DNA of 64,000 nucleotides from Sva-07 sp942492715 (lineage in GTDB: Bacteria; Actinomycetota; Acidimicrobiia; Acidimicrobiales; Ilumatobacteraceae), in NCBI GenBank assembly GCA_942492715.1, contig CALOFW010000012.1, positions 310,001-374,000 of the forward strand, given 5' to 3'. Position 1 is the first letter of the stretch, and the number at the start of each line of letters is the position of its first letter. Of this stretch, positions 52,293-61,251 are shown piece by piece. The notes under the pieces are model-generated. The model was not told where the DNA came from. It worked only from the letters and a program-made list of their open reading frames with translations, and searched no databases. The translations under genes and the position numbers were made by a program.

Positions 52293-55200
52293 ATGATGCA
52301 ACAGCCTCCGGGCCCCATCGGCCTGTACGACCCCCGGAACGAACACGACTCGTGTGGTGTGTCGTTCGTGGCCAACCTCAAGGGCGTCCGTTCCAACGAA
52401 CTGGTGCTCACCGGTCTCAAGGCGCTCACCAACATGGAACACCGGGGTGCCACCGGTGCCGAACCGGACACCGGCGACGGCGCGGGAATCCTGATGCAGG
52501 TCCCCGATGCCTTCCTGCGTGCGGTGGTCGACTTCGAGCTCCCTGCCGCAGGTGCCTATGCGGTCGGTGTGGCATTCCTGCCCGCCGACGCGGTCGCTCG
52601 CGAGAAGGCGATGGCGGCGATCGAGGCGACGGTCGCCGACGTCGGCCTCACCACGCTCGGCTGGCGTGACGTGCCCGTGAACCCGGACTGTCTCGGAGCC
52701 ACGGCGCGCGCTGCGATGCCGATGTTCAAGCAGCTCTTCGTCTCCGACCCAGCCGGCGCGACCGGCATCGAACTCGACCGCAAGGCCTTCGTCGCCCGCA
52801 AGCGCAGCCGCCGCGAACTCGACGGCGAGCTCGACACCTATTTCGCCTCCCTGTCGGCGCGCACGATCGTCTACAAGGGAATGCTCACGACGCCACAGCT
52901 CAGCGAGTTCTTCCCCGACCTGCTCGACCCGCGGGTCGAGTCGGCCCTCCTGATCGTGCACTCGCGGTTCTCGACCAACACGTTCCCGTCGTGGCCGCTG
53001 GCGCACCCGTACCGGTTCGTCGCCCACAACGGCGAGATCAACACGGTGCAGGGCAACCAGAACTGGATGCGCGCCCGCGAAGCGATGCTCGAATCCGAGG
53101 TGCTGCCCGGCATCGATCGAGCCTTCCCGATCTGCACGCCGGGTTCGTCCGACACCGCCCGGTTCGACGAGGTGCTCGAACTGCTGCACCTCGGCGGCTA
53201 CCCGATCCACCACGCGATGCTGATGATGATCCCCGAGGCGTGGGAGAACCACGAGACGATGTCGCAGGAACAGCGCGACTTCTACCGGTTCCACGCTGCG
53301 ATGATGGAGCCCTGGGACGGCCCGGCCAGCGTCGCCTTCACCGACGGCGACGTGATCGGCGCCGTGCTCGACCGCAACGGTCTGCGGCCGAGCCGGTACT
53401 GGGTGACCGACGACGACCTCGTCGTCATGGCCTCCGAGGTCGGCGTGATCGACGTCGACCCCTCGAAGGTGGTCGCCAAGGGGCGCCTCCAGCCCGGCAA
53501 GATGTTCCTGATCGACACCCGCCAGGGCCGCATCGTGGCCGACGACGAGATCAAGTCGGAACTGGCATCGCTCCACCCCTACGCCGACTGGTTGGAGGCC
53601 GGCATGGTCGAGCTGGCCGACCTGCCCGAACGCGAGCACGTCGTGTTCAGCCACGACAGCGTGCTCCGACGCCAACAGATGTTCGGGTACACCCACGAGG
53701 AGCTCAAGATCCTGCTCACGCCGATGGCCGCCACCGGTGGCGAGGCCCTCGGTTCGATGGGGACCGACACGCCGCTGGCCGTGCTCTCCGAACGTCCTCG
53801 GCTCCTGTTCGACTACTTCAAGCAGCTCTTCGCCCAGGTCACCAACCCGCCGCTCGACGCGATCCGTGAGGAGGTCGTCACGGCCGTGTCGTCGTCGGTC
53901 GGCCCCGAGGCCAACCTCCTCGCTCCGGGCCCCGAGAGCTGCCAGCAGCTGGCTCTGCCCTTCCCGATCATCGACAACGACGAACTCGCCAAGATCATCC
54001 ACATCAACGACGACGGCAACCATCCCGGCCTGCAGGCGCGGGTGCTGTCGGGCCTCTACCGGGTGGCCGACGGCGGCGACGGCCTGCGGACTGCGCTCGA
54101 TCGCATCTGTCTCGAGGCGTCCGAGGCGATCGAGGACGGTGCACGCATCATCGTCCTGTCGGATCGCAACGCGGACAGCATCGATGCCCCGATCCCGTCG
54201 CTGCTGTTGACCGCAGCCGTGCACCACCATCTCGTGCGCACCAAGCAGCGCACGATGGCCGGACTGATCGTCGAGGCCGGTGACGCTCGCGAGGTGCATC
54301 ACATGGCCCTCCTGATCGGCTACGGAGCCGGGGCGATCAACCCGTATCTGGCATTCGAGTCGATCGAGGACCTGATCGCCGAGGAGATGCACGGTCTCGG
54401 CGGCATGGACGCCCACAAGGCGGTCAAGAACTACATCAAGGGCTGCGGCAAGGGCGTCCTCAAGGTGATGTCGAAGATGGGTGTGTCGACGGTCGCGTCG
54501 TACACCGGTGCACAGATCTTCGAGGCGATCGGCCTCGGTGAGAGCGTCGTCGACGAGTACTTCACCGGGACGATCTCGCAGCTCGGTGGGATCGGTCTCG
54601 ACGAGATCGCGGCCGAGGTCGCGGCCCGGCATGCGATGGCGAACCCGACGCGGCCCGAAGAGCGCGCACACCGCAAGTTGGAGCTCGGCGGCGAGTACCA
54701 GTGGCGGCGCGAAGGAGAACTCCACCTCTTCAACCCGGAAACGGTGTTCAAGCTCCAGCACTCCACGCGGTCCAAGCGCTACGACGTCTTCAAGGAGTAC
54801 ACCTCCAAGGTCGACGACCAGTCCGAGAAGCTGATGACCCTGCGTGGGTTGTTCCAGTTCGCCGGCGACCGGACACCGGTGCCGATCGACGAGGTCGAGC
54901 CGATCGACGAGATCGTGAAGCGCTTCTCCACCGGAGCGATGAGCTACGGCTCGATCTCGGCGGAGGCCCACGAGACGCTGGCGATCGCGATGAACCACCT
55001 CGGTGCGAAGTCGAACACCGGCGAGGGTGGTGAGGACGTCGAGCGCCTCTACGACCCCGAGCGTCGCTCGTCGATCAAGCAGGTCGCGTCCGGTCGCTTC
55101 GGTGTGACCTCCGAGTACCTCACCAACTCCGACGACATCCAGATCAAGATGGCGCAGGGCGCCAAGCCCGGCGAGGGCGGGCAGCTGCCGGGCCACAAGG

Positions 55201-56837
55201 TGTACCCGTGGATCGCGGCGACGAGGCATTCGACGCCGGGTGTCGGGCTGATCAGTCCACCACCGCACCACGACATCTACTCGATCGAGGACCTCAAGCA
55301 GCTGATCCACGACCTCAAGAACGCCAATCCGGCCGCACGTGTGCACGTCAAGCTCGTCGCCGAGACCGGGGTCGGCACGGTGGCCGCCGGTGTCTCGAAG
55401 GCCAAGGCCGACGTGGTGCTGATCTCCGGTCACGACGGCGGCACCGGCGCCAGCCCCCTCACGTCGCTCAAACATGCAGGCGGACCGTGGGAACTCGGGC
55501 TCGCGGAAACCCAGCAGACCCTGTTGCTCAACGGTCTACGAGACCGGATCGTCGTACAGACCGACGGCCAGATGAAGACCGGTCGCGACGTCGTGATCGC
55601 CGCGCTGCTCGGCGCCGAGGAATACGGCTTCGCAACGGCCCCGCTCGTGGTTTCCGGATGCATCATGATGCGCGTCTGCCACCTCGACACCTGCCCGGTC
55701 GGCATCGCCACCCAGAATCCGGAGTTGCGGGCACGCTTCTCGGGAACGCCGGAGTTCGTCGAGACCTTCTTCGAGTACATCGCCACCGAGGTGCGCGAAC
55801 TGATGGCCGAACTCGGGTTTCGGACGATGGACGAGATGATCGGTCACGTCGACGTCCTCGACACGCGACGGGCGATCACGCACTGGAAGGCGTCGGGCCT
55901 CGACATCAGCCCGATCCTGGCGGTACCGCAGAATCCGTACGGCCAGACGATGATCCAGAGCGTCGGGCAGGACCACGGTCTCGACGAAGCGCTCGACCAG
56001 CAGTTGATCGAACTCGCCCAACCGGCGATCCAGGACGGCCGGCACGTGTCGATCGACCTGCCGGTCCGCAACGTCAACCGGACCGTCGGCACGCTGCTCG
56101 GCCACGAGGTGACGAAGCAGTGGCAGGGCGCCGGGCTGCCCGACGGCACGATCGACATCACGTTGACCGGTTCCGCAGGACAGAGCCTGGGAGCGTTCCT
56201 GCCGGCCGGCATCCAGATCCGTCTCGTCGGTGATGCCAACGACTACGTGGCCAAAGGCCTCTCCGGCGGGCGCGTCATCGTGCACCCCCACCCCTTCTCG
56301 ACGTTCGTGGCCGAGGAGCAGATCATCGCCGGCAACGTCATCGCCTACGGGGCCACCGGTGGCGAGGTGTTCCTGCGCGGCATCGTCGGTGAACGCTTCT
56401 GTGTCCGCAACTCCGGTGCCATCGCGGTGAGCGAGGGTGTCGGCGACCACGGGTGCGAGTACATGACGGGTGGTCGGGTGGTGATCCTCGGCCCGACCGG
56501 CCGCAACTTCGGAGCCGGGATGTCGGGTGGGATCGCGTACGTGTACGACCCGACCGAGGTGTTCGCCAGCAAGGTCAACTACGAGATGGTGGCGCTCGAG
56601 GACCTCGACGACGCCGACCGTGAGTTCCTGCGCGACACGGTCACCCGGCATCGCGACCTCACCGGATCGGCCGTCGCGGAGCGGATCCTGATGTCGTGGG
56701 AGACGGAACTGTCCGCGTTCCGCAAGGTGATGCCGAAGGACTACAAGCGGGTCCTCACCGTCATCGCAGAATCGGAGGCCGCCGGTCTCGACGAGAACCA
56801 GACCGTCGACAGGATCATGGAGGCAGCCAGAGCATGA
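52293..56837 (+). CDS. gltB: Glutamate synthase large subunit (GltB)
   Basis: Makes two glutamates from glutamine and 2-oxoglutarate with GltD. 1514 residues. Cys of the N-terminal amidotransferase in NEHDSCGVSF near residue 22, after a short propeptide expected to be removed. HRGATGAEPDTGDGAG follows. The FMN domain has SYGSISAEAHETLAIAMN, TGEGGEDV, KPGEGGQLPGHKV, and Cys cluster ligands in MMRVCHLDTCPVGIATQ. The C-terminal beta-helix has GGRVIVHP and GGEVFLRG repeats. The ATG at 52293 is the usual start. GltD follows after 24 bp. Confidence 0.95.
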   Translation: MMQQPPGPIGLYDPRNEHDSCGVSFVANLKGVRSNELVLTGLKALTNMEHRGATGAEPDTGDGAGILMQVPDAFLRAVVDFELPAAGAYAVGVAFLPADAVAREKAMAAIEATVADVGLTTLGWRDVPVNPDCLGATARAAMPMFKQLFVSDPAGATGIELDRKAFVARKRSRRELDGELDTYFASLSARTIVYKGMLTTPQLSEFFPDLLDPRVESALLIVHSRFSTNTFPSWPLAHPYRFVAHNGEINTVQGNQNWMRAREAMLESEVLPGIDRAFPICTPGSSDTARFDEVLELLHLGGYPIHHAMLMMIPEAWENHETMSQEQRDFYRFHAAMMEPWDGPASVAFTDGDVIGAVLDRNGLRPSRYWVTDDDLVVMASEVGVIDVDPSKVVAKGRLQPGKMFLIDTRQGRIVADDEIKSELASLHPYADWLEAGMVELADLPEREHVVFSHDSVLRRQQMFGYTHEELKILLTPMAATGGEALGSMGTDTPLAVLSERPRLLFDYFKQLFAQVTNPPLDAIREEVVTAVSSSVGPEANLLAPGPESCQQLALPFPIIDNDELAKIIHINDDGNHPGLQARVLSGLYRVADGGDGLRTALDRICLEASEAIEDGARIIVLSDRNADSIDAPIPSLLLTAAVHHHLVRTKQRTMAGLIVEAGDAREVHHMALLIGYGAGAINPYLAFESIEDLIAEEMHGLGGMDAHKAVKNYIKGCGKGVLKVMSKMGVSTVASYTGAQIFEAIGLGESVVDEYFTGTISQLGGIGLDEIAAEVAARHAMANPTRPEERAHRKLELGGEYQWRREGELHLFNPETVFKLQHSTRSKRYDVFKEYTSKVDDQSEKLMTLRGLFQFAGDRTPVPIDEVEPIDEIVKRFSTGAMSYGSISAEAHETLAIAMNHLGAKSNTGEGGEDVERLYDPERRSSIKQVASGRFGVTSEYLTNSDDIQIKMAQGAKPGEGGQLPGHKVYPWIAATRHSTPGVGLISPPPHHDIYSIEDLKQLIHDLKNANPAARVHVKLVAETGVGTVAAGVSKAKADVVLISGHDGGTGASPLTSLKHAGGPWELGLAETQQTLLLNGLRDRIVVQTDGQMKTGRDVVIAALLGAEEYGFATAPLVVSGCIMMRVCHLDTCPVGIATQNPELRARFSGTPEFVETFFEYIATEVRELMAELGFRTMDEMIGHVDVLDTRRAITHWKASGLDISPILAVPQNPYGQTMIQSVGQDHGLDEALDQQLIELAQPAIQDGRHVSIDLPVRNVNRTVGTLLGHEVTKQWQGAGLPDGTIDITLTGSAGQSLGAFLPAGIQIRLVGDANDYVAKGLSGGRVIVHPHPFSTFVAEEQIIAGNVIAYGATGGEVFLRGIVGERFCVRNSGAIAVSEGVGDHGCEYMTGGRVVILGPTGRNFGAGMSGGIAYVYDPTEVFASKVNYEMVALEDLDDADREFLRDTVTRHRDLTGSAVAERILMSWETELSAFRKVMPKDYKRVLTVIAESEAAGLDENQTVDRIMEAARA

Positions 56838-56861
56838 CCGTCAACGAGAAGGGCCACTGAC

Positions 56862-58313
56862 ATGGGTGAGCCGACCGGATTCCTGAAGTGGGATCGTGAG
56901 ACGCCGCAGATGCGGCCCGTGCCGGTGCGCCTGCGCGACTGGAAGGAGGTGTACGAGGACTTCGATCCCGACGCACTCGAGCACCAGGCGGGACGGTGCA
57001 TGGACTGTGGCATCCCGTTCTGCAACAACGGCTGCCCACTGGGCAACCTGATCCCGGACTGGAACGATCTCGTCTACCGCAATCACTGGCAGGACGCGAT
57101 CGAGCGGCTGCACGCCACCAACAACTTCCCGGAGTTCACCGGGCGTCTCTGTCCGGCGCCGTGCGAGTCGGCGTGTGTCCTCGGGATCAACCAGAACCCG
57201 GTGGCGATCAAGCAGGTCGAGGTCGAGATCATCGACCGCGCCTGGGACGAGGGGTGGGTCACCCCGCACGTGCCGGCGGTCCGCACCGGCAAACGGGTGG
57301 CTGTCATCGGATCGGGGCCCGCCGGTCTCGCCGCGGCGCAACAACTCACCCGAGCGGGCCACGATGTCGTCGTGCTCGAACGCGCCGACCGGATCGGTGG
57401 GCTGCTCCGCTACGGCATCCCCGAGTTCAAGATGGAGAAGCGCCACATCGACCGGCGCATCGCACAGATGGAAGCGGAGGGCACCGAGTTCCGCACGAAT
57501 GCCGTCGTCGGTGAGAACGTCGACATCGAGGTGCTCCGGGCGTCTCACGACGCGATCGTGCTGGCATGCGGGGCAACAGCGTGGCGCGACCTGCCGATCC
57601 CCGGCCGGGAGCTCGGCGGAATCCACCAGGCGATGGAGTACCTGCCGTATGCCAACCGGGTGCAACTCGGTGACCTCGAGACCTCGCCGATCGACGTGGC
57701 AGGCAAGCACGTGGTGATCATCGGCGGCGGCGACACCGGCGCCGACTGTCTCGGCACCGCGCATCGCCAGGGTGCGGCGTCGGTCACGCAACTGGAGATC
57801 CTCCCCAAGCCCCCCGAGCACCGGGGCCCGAACAACCCGTGGCCGCAGTACGCAATGACCTACAAGGTCACCTCCGCGCATGCGGAGGGCGGCGAACGGC
57901 TCTACAGCGTCAACACCGAGCAGTTCCTCGACGACGGCAACGGGCGCGTCCGAGCGCTGCGGTTGCACGAGGTCGAGCTGATCGACGGCGCGTTCGTCAA
58001 GATCGAGGGCACCGATCACGAGATCCCCGCCGACTTCGTGTTCCTCGCGATGGGCTTCGTCGGCCCGGAGAAGGGCGCTTGGCTCGACTCGCTCGACCTC
58101 GACTACGACCCTCGCGGCAACGTGGCCCGCGACGACCGCTACATGACGAACCAGCACGGCATCTTCGTCGCCGGTGACATGGGGAGGGGACAGAGCCTGA
58201 TCGTGTGGGCAATCGCCGAGGGCCGTGCGTGCGCCGCAGGCGTCGATGCCCACCTGATGGGCGAGACCCGGCTTCCCTCGCCGATCCGGCCCACCGAACG
58301 GCCGCTGGTGTAG
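56862..58313 (+). CDS. gltD: Glutamate synthase small subunit (GltD)
   Basis: FAD- and NADPH-binding partner of GltB, 483 residues. N-terminal Fe-S motif CMDCGIPFCNNGCPLGN, then CPAPCESACVLG, FAD site AVIGSGPAGLAAAQ, YGIPEFKMEK, NADPH site VVIIGGGDTGADCLG, and AGDMGRGQSLIVWAI near the C terminus. An AAGGG lies 14 nt before the ATG. Its stop is 53 bp before the LysM gene. Confidence 0.95.
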   Translation: MGEPTGFLKWDRETPQMRPVPVRLRDWKEVYEDFDPDALEHQAGRCMDCGIPFCNNGCPLGNLIPDWNDLVYRNHWQDAIERLHATNNFPEFTGRLCPAPCESACVLGINQNPVAIKQVEVEIIDRAWDEGWVTPHVPAVRTGKRVAVIGSGPAGLAAAQQLTRAGHDVVVLERADRIGGLLRYGIPEFKMEKRHIDRRIAQMEAEGTEFRTNAVVGENVDIEVLRASHDAIVLACGATAWRDLPIPGRELGGIHQAMEYLPYANRVQLGDLETSPIDVAGKHVVIIGGGDTGADCLGTAHRQGAASVTQLEILPKPPEHRGPNNPWPQYAMTYKVTSAHAEGGERLYSVNTEQFLDDGNGRVRALRLHEVELIDGAFVKIEGTDHEIPADFVFLAMGFVGPEKGAWLDSLDLDYDPRGNVARDDRYMTNQHGIFVAGDMGRGQSLIVWAIAEGRACAAGVDAHLMGETRLPSPIRPTERPLV

Positions 58314-58353
58314 CAGGCGTCACCCCTGACGACGCTCCGTGTGGCCTGGCGCC

Positions 58354-58359
58354 TACGCT
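58354..58359 (+). promoter_or_regulatory. Putative leaderless -10 (TACGCT) for the LysM lipoprotein
   Basis: 7 nt before the ATG at 58367. Confidence 0.5.
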
Positions 58360-58366
58360 GGCAGCC

Positions 58367-59020
58367 ATGGAATCGATCAGAGCACGCCGCCTCGGCGTGG
58401 TAGCAGGCCCCGTCCTCGTCGGCGCGCTCTTCATGGCGTCGTGCGGCGCCGACGACAGCGCCGCGACCCAGTCGACGATCGACCTCAGCGCTGCGTCCAC
58501 GGCCTTCGTGGTGCGCCCCCCTGCCACGACCACGCCGCTGAACGGCTCGGTGGCTGCCGGCGAGGTGGTCACGACCGAGCAGGAGTACGTGGTCCAAGCC
58601 GGCGACTACCCCTTGAAGATCACCGAGATGTTCGGCGTCTCGCTCGACGACCTCGTCGCGTACAACGAGTGGGGGAGTGCGAACGAGTTCCCCGGTCCGG
58701 GCACCACGATCAAGATCCCGCCCGGTGGTACCGCCCCCGCCGCCACCGGCACGGTCGAGAGCACGGGCGACGCCACCGAGACGGCGACCGACTCGGCGAC
58801 CGACTCGGCCCCCGATGCACCCACCGCAACGATCCCCGATGCCGGCGACAACTGCGGCGAAGGCACCTATGTCATCGTCGCCGGCGACATCCCGAGCCGG
58901 GTGGCGGCCAAGTTCGACGTGACCCTCGATGCGCTCAACGCCGCCAATGCGGGAACACCGGGGTATGCCGGGTTCGTCGTCGGCATCGAGATCGTCATCC
59001 CCGCGAAGGCGGATTGCTGA
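58367..59020 (+). CDS. Lipoprotein with two LysM domains
   Basis: 217 residues. Signal peptide with lipobox FMASC (Cys26), a Thr-rich linker, LysM 1 about 73-116 (YVVQAGDYPLKITEMFGV...), a TE/TD-rich spacer, and LysM 2 about 169-215 (YVIVAGDIPSRVAAKFDV...IVIPAK). Should bind peptidoglycan from the membrane face. Two Cys in the second half could form a disulfide. No catalytic domain. Ends in a 26-bp overlap with the convergent MBL gene. Confidence 0.87.
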   Translation: MESIRARRLGVVAGPVLVGALFMASCGADDSAATQSTIDLSAASTAFVVRPPATTTPLNGSVAAGEVVTTEQEYVVQAGDYPLKITEMFGVSLDDLVAYNEWGSANEFPGPGTTIKIPPGGTAPAATGTVESTGDATETATDSATDSAPDAPTATIPDAGDNCGEGTYVIVAGDIPSRVAAKFDVTLDALNAANAGTPGYAGFVVGIEIVIPAKADC

Positions 59021-59696
59021 GCGAGTCGAACACGAAGTTCGTCTCCTTGACGATGTCCATGGTGGCGCTGCTCGCGATCGAGTAGCGGTGGCCCGGGAAC
59101 AGGATGGTGGAATCCGGGACCTCTGCGAGGCGCCGCAGGCTCTCGACCATCTTCGACGGGTCGGAGCCGGGGAGATCGGTCCGACCGCAGCCCTCGAGGA
59201 AGAGCGTGTCGCCGGCGATCAGCCGATCGTCGACGAAGAAGCACTGGCTCCCCGGCGTGTGGCCCGGCGTGTGCACGAGCGTGATGTCGATGTCGCCGAC
59301 CCGGACGACGTCGCCCGAATCGTGCGCGACCAGGTGATCGGCGGTGACCGACGTCGACTTGGAGACCCACTCCACCTCGTCGTGCTGGACGTGGACCGGA
59401 CAGTCGACGTGGTCGAGCAGCTCCGAGATCCCTTCGATCGAGTGTCCCATCATCGATCCTCCGACGTGGTCGGGGTGATAGTGGGTGGCGAGCGCGCCGG
59501 ACACCGTCATGCCGTCGGCGCCCACCAGGTCGACGAGTTCGCGCACGGCGTAGGCCGGATCGACCAGCAGGCATTCGCCGGTGCGGCGATCGCCGACGGC
59601 GTACACGAAGTTCACCATCTGTGACGCGAGCGGATCGCCGACGGCGAAGTCACGACCGGAGAGGAGCTGACGGAAGTAGAGCGGAGAGGGGGGCAC
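58995..59696 (-). CDS. MBL-fold metallo-hydrolase (glyoxalase II/persulfide dioxygenase-like)
   Basis: 233 residues. Metal motif THYHPDHVGG, then HTPGHTPGSQCFF, AGDTLFLEGCGRTDLPG and FPGHRY, all typical of ETHE1/glyoxalase II proteins. No rhodanese domain. GTG start, TAGCGT 6 nt upstream, back to back with the ProA-like gene at 59715. The GCGRTDLPGSD stretch resembles persulfide dioxygenases, but a generic hydrolase is possible. Confidence 0.86.
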   Translation of the reverse strand: MPPSPLYFRQLLSGRDFAVGDPLASQMVNFVYAVGDRRTGECLLVDPAYAVRELVDLVGADGMTVSGALATHYHPDHVGGSMMGHSIEGISELLDHVDCPVHVQHDEVEWVSKSTSVTADHLVAHDSGDVVRVGDIDITLVHTPGHTPGSQCFFVDDRLIAGDTLFLEGCGRTDLPGSDPSKMVESLRRLAEVPDSTILFPGHRYSIASSATMDIVKETNFVFDSLSNPPSRG

Positions 59697-59701
59697 ACGC
59701 C

Positions 59702-59708
59702 TACGCTA
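59702..59708. promoter_or_regulatory. Symmetric shared -10 (TACGCTA) for two divergent genes
   Basis: TACGCT at 59702-59707 is 7 nt before the + strand ATG (59715). On the minus strand TAGCGT (59708-59703) is 6 nt before the GTG (59696). The two starts are only 18 bp apart. Confidence 0.55.
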
Positions 59709-59714
59709 ATTGCG

Positions 59715-61232
59715 ATGTCGGCGGGACCAGAGATCGCACCACTGCTCGGACTCGTCGTCGGTCAGGAGATCCCGTTCGGCGGCGACCGGGTGGTGCGGGT
59801 CGACGCCGACCTCGCGGCACGGTTCCGAGTGGGCGACCGACTCGTGGTCGTCCAGTCGACGGGCGCGCTGTTGCACGTTCCCGCCGAGGTGCACACGGTC
59901 GTCGATGACGCGGTCGGCGCAGCGGTCGATGGCTTCGCCGGGCTCGCAACCGTCGGCGACGACGCGATCTCGGACTTCTTCGACCGGTTCGCGTCTGCGC
60001 TCGCCGACGCCGACGTGTTCGCACTGATCGCTGCGGCCAACGCCGCCGACGTCGCGTTGGCGGAACAGCGGGGCCGATCGACGACTCGCCTGCGACTCGA
60101 CGCCGCCATGCGGCGCGACATGATCGCCGGGCTGCGCGGCTGGCGCGACTCATCGAGTCGGCGGGACGGAACCGTCGGGCGGGTCGACCATGCCCAGTGG
60201 TCGGTCGAGGCCGACCGGGCGCCTCTCGGTGTCGTCGGTTTCGTGTTCGAGGGGCGCCCGAACGTGTTCGCCGACGCATGCGGTGTGGTCCGCACCGGGA
60301 ACTCCGTCGTGTTCCGGATCGGTTCCGACGCGCTCGGCACCGCACGGGCGATCGTCGACCATGCGCTCGAACCTGCGTTGGCAGGCGCTGGACTCCCTCC
60401 GGGCGTGGTGCAACTCGTCGACTCGCCGACCCACGCTGCCGGGCATGCACTCTTCAGCGACCGCCGACTGGCTCTGGCGGTCGCTCGCGGGTCGGGGCCG
60501 GTGGTGGCCGAACTCGGCGCGGTGGCATCGCAGTCCGGCATCCCCGTCAGCCTCCACGGCACCGGCGGAGCCTGGATGGTGGCGGCAGCCGATGCCTCCA
60601 GTGCGACCTTCGGCGCGGCGGTGCGCAACTCGTTGGATCGCAAGGTGTGCAACACACTCAACGTGTGTGCGATCGTGCGCTCGGAGGCCGCTCGGCTCGT
60701 GCCGGTGTTCCTCGATTCGCTCGACGCCGCCGCGGCCATCCGTGGGGCGTCGGCGCGACTTCACGTCGTCGAGGGCAGCGAGTCCCACGTGCCGGCAGAG
60801 CGGTTCCGGTCGGTCGTCGAGATCGCCCGCCCGGGCGGCGTCACGACCGAACCCGCCGCGTCGACCATCGAGGAAGCCACGCTCGCCGAGGAGTGGGAAT
60901 GGGAGAACGCCCCCGAGGTGAGCCTCGTCGTGGTCGACTCGATCGAGGAGTCCGTCTCACTGTGCAACCGCTACAGCCCCCACTTCGTGGCGTCGCTCGT
61001 GAGCGATGACCCAGAGGCCCAGTCCTGGTTCGCAGCGACGGTCGACGCGCCGTTCGTCGGCAACGGGTTCACCCGATGGGTCGACGGGCAGTATGCGCTG
61101 AACGCTCCGGAGCTCGGCCTGTCGAACTGGCAGTACGGGCGCACGCTCGGACGGGGGGCGATCCTCTCGGGCGACAGTGTGCACACGATCCGCTACCGCG
61201 CCACGGTGGCCGATCACACGGTCAAACGCTGA
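59715..61232 (+). CDS. ProA-like aldehyde dehydrogenase with N-terminal extension
   Basis: 505 residues. From about residue 90 it aligns with gamma-glutamyl phosphate reductase (ProA): APLGVVGFVFEGRPNVFADACGVV, TGNSVVFRIGSDAL, GTGGAWMVAAADA, Cys near 313 in DRKVCNTLN, VVDSIEESVSLCNRYSPHFVASLV, and RTLGRGAILSG near the end. ProA is usually 415-430 residues, so the first 85-90 (PLLGLVVGQEIPFGGDRVVRVDADLAARF...) are extra and not recognised. No proB nearby, so proline synthesis is unproven. Confidence 0.78.
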   Translation: MSAGPEIAPLLGLVVGQEIPFGGDRVVRVDADLAARFRVGDRLVVVQSTGALLHVPAEVHTVVDDAVGAAVDGFAGLATVGDDAISDFFDRFASALADADVFALIAAANAADVALAEQRGRSTTRLRLDAAMRRDMIAGLRGWRDSSSRRDGTVGRVDHAQWSVEADRAPLGVVGFVFEGRPNVFADACGVVRTGNSVVFRIGSDALGTARAIVDHALEPALAGAGLPPGVVQLVDSPTHAAGHALFSDRRLALAVARGSGPVVAELGAVASQSGIPVSLHGTGGAWMVAAADASSATFGAAVRNSLDRKVCNTLNVCAIVRSEAARLVPVFLDSLDAAAAIRGASARLHVVEGSESHVPAERFRSVVEIARPGGVTTEPAASTIEEATLAEEWEWENAPEVSLVVVDSIEESVSLCNRYSPHFVASLVSDDPEAQSWFAATVDAPFVGNGFTRWVDGQYALNAPELGLSNWQYGRTLGRGAILSGDSVHTIRYRATVADHTVKR

Positions 61233-61251
61233 GTTCGGAAGCTCGGACGCG

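Noticed and set aside
52269..55475. Long open frame of 1068 codons antisense to gltB
   Set aside because: A shadow of codon bias in GC-rich coding DNA; no recognisable domains, and gltB has every family motif on the + strand.
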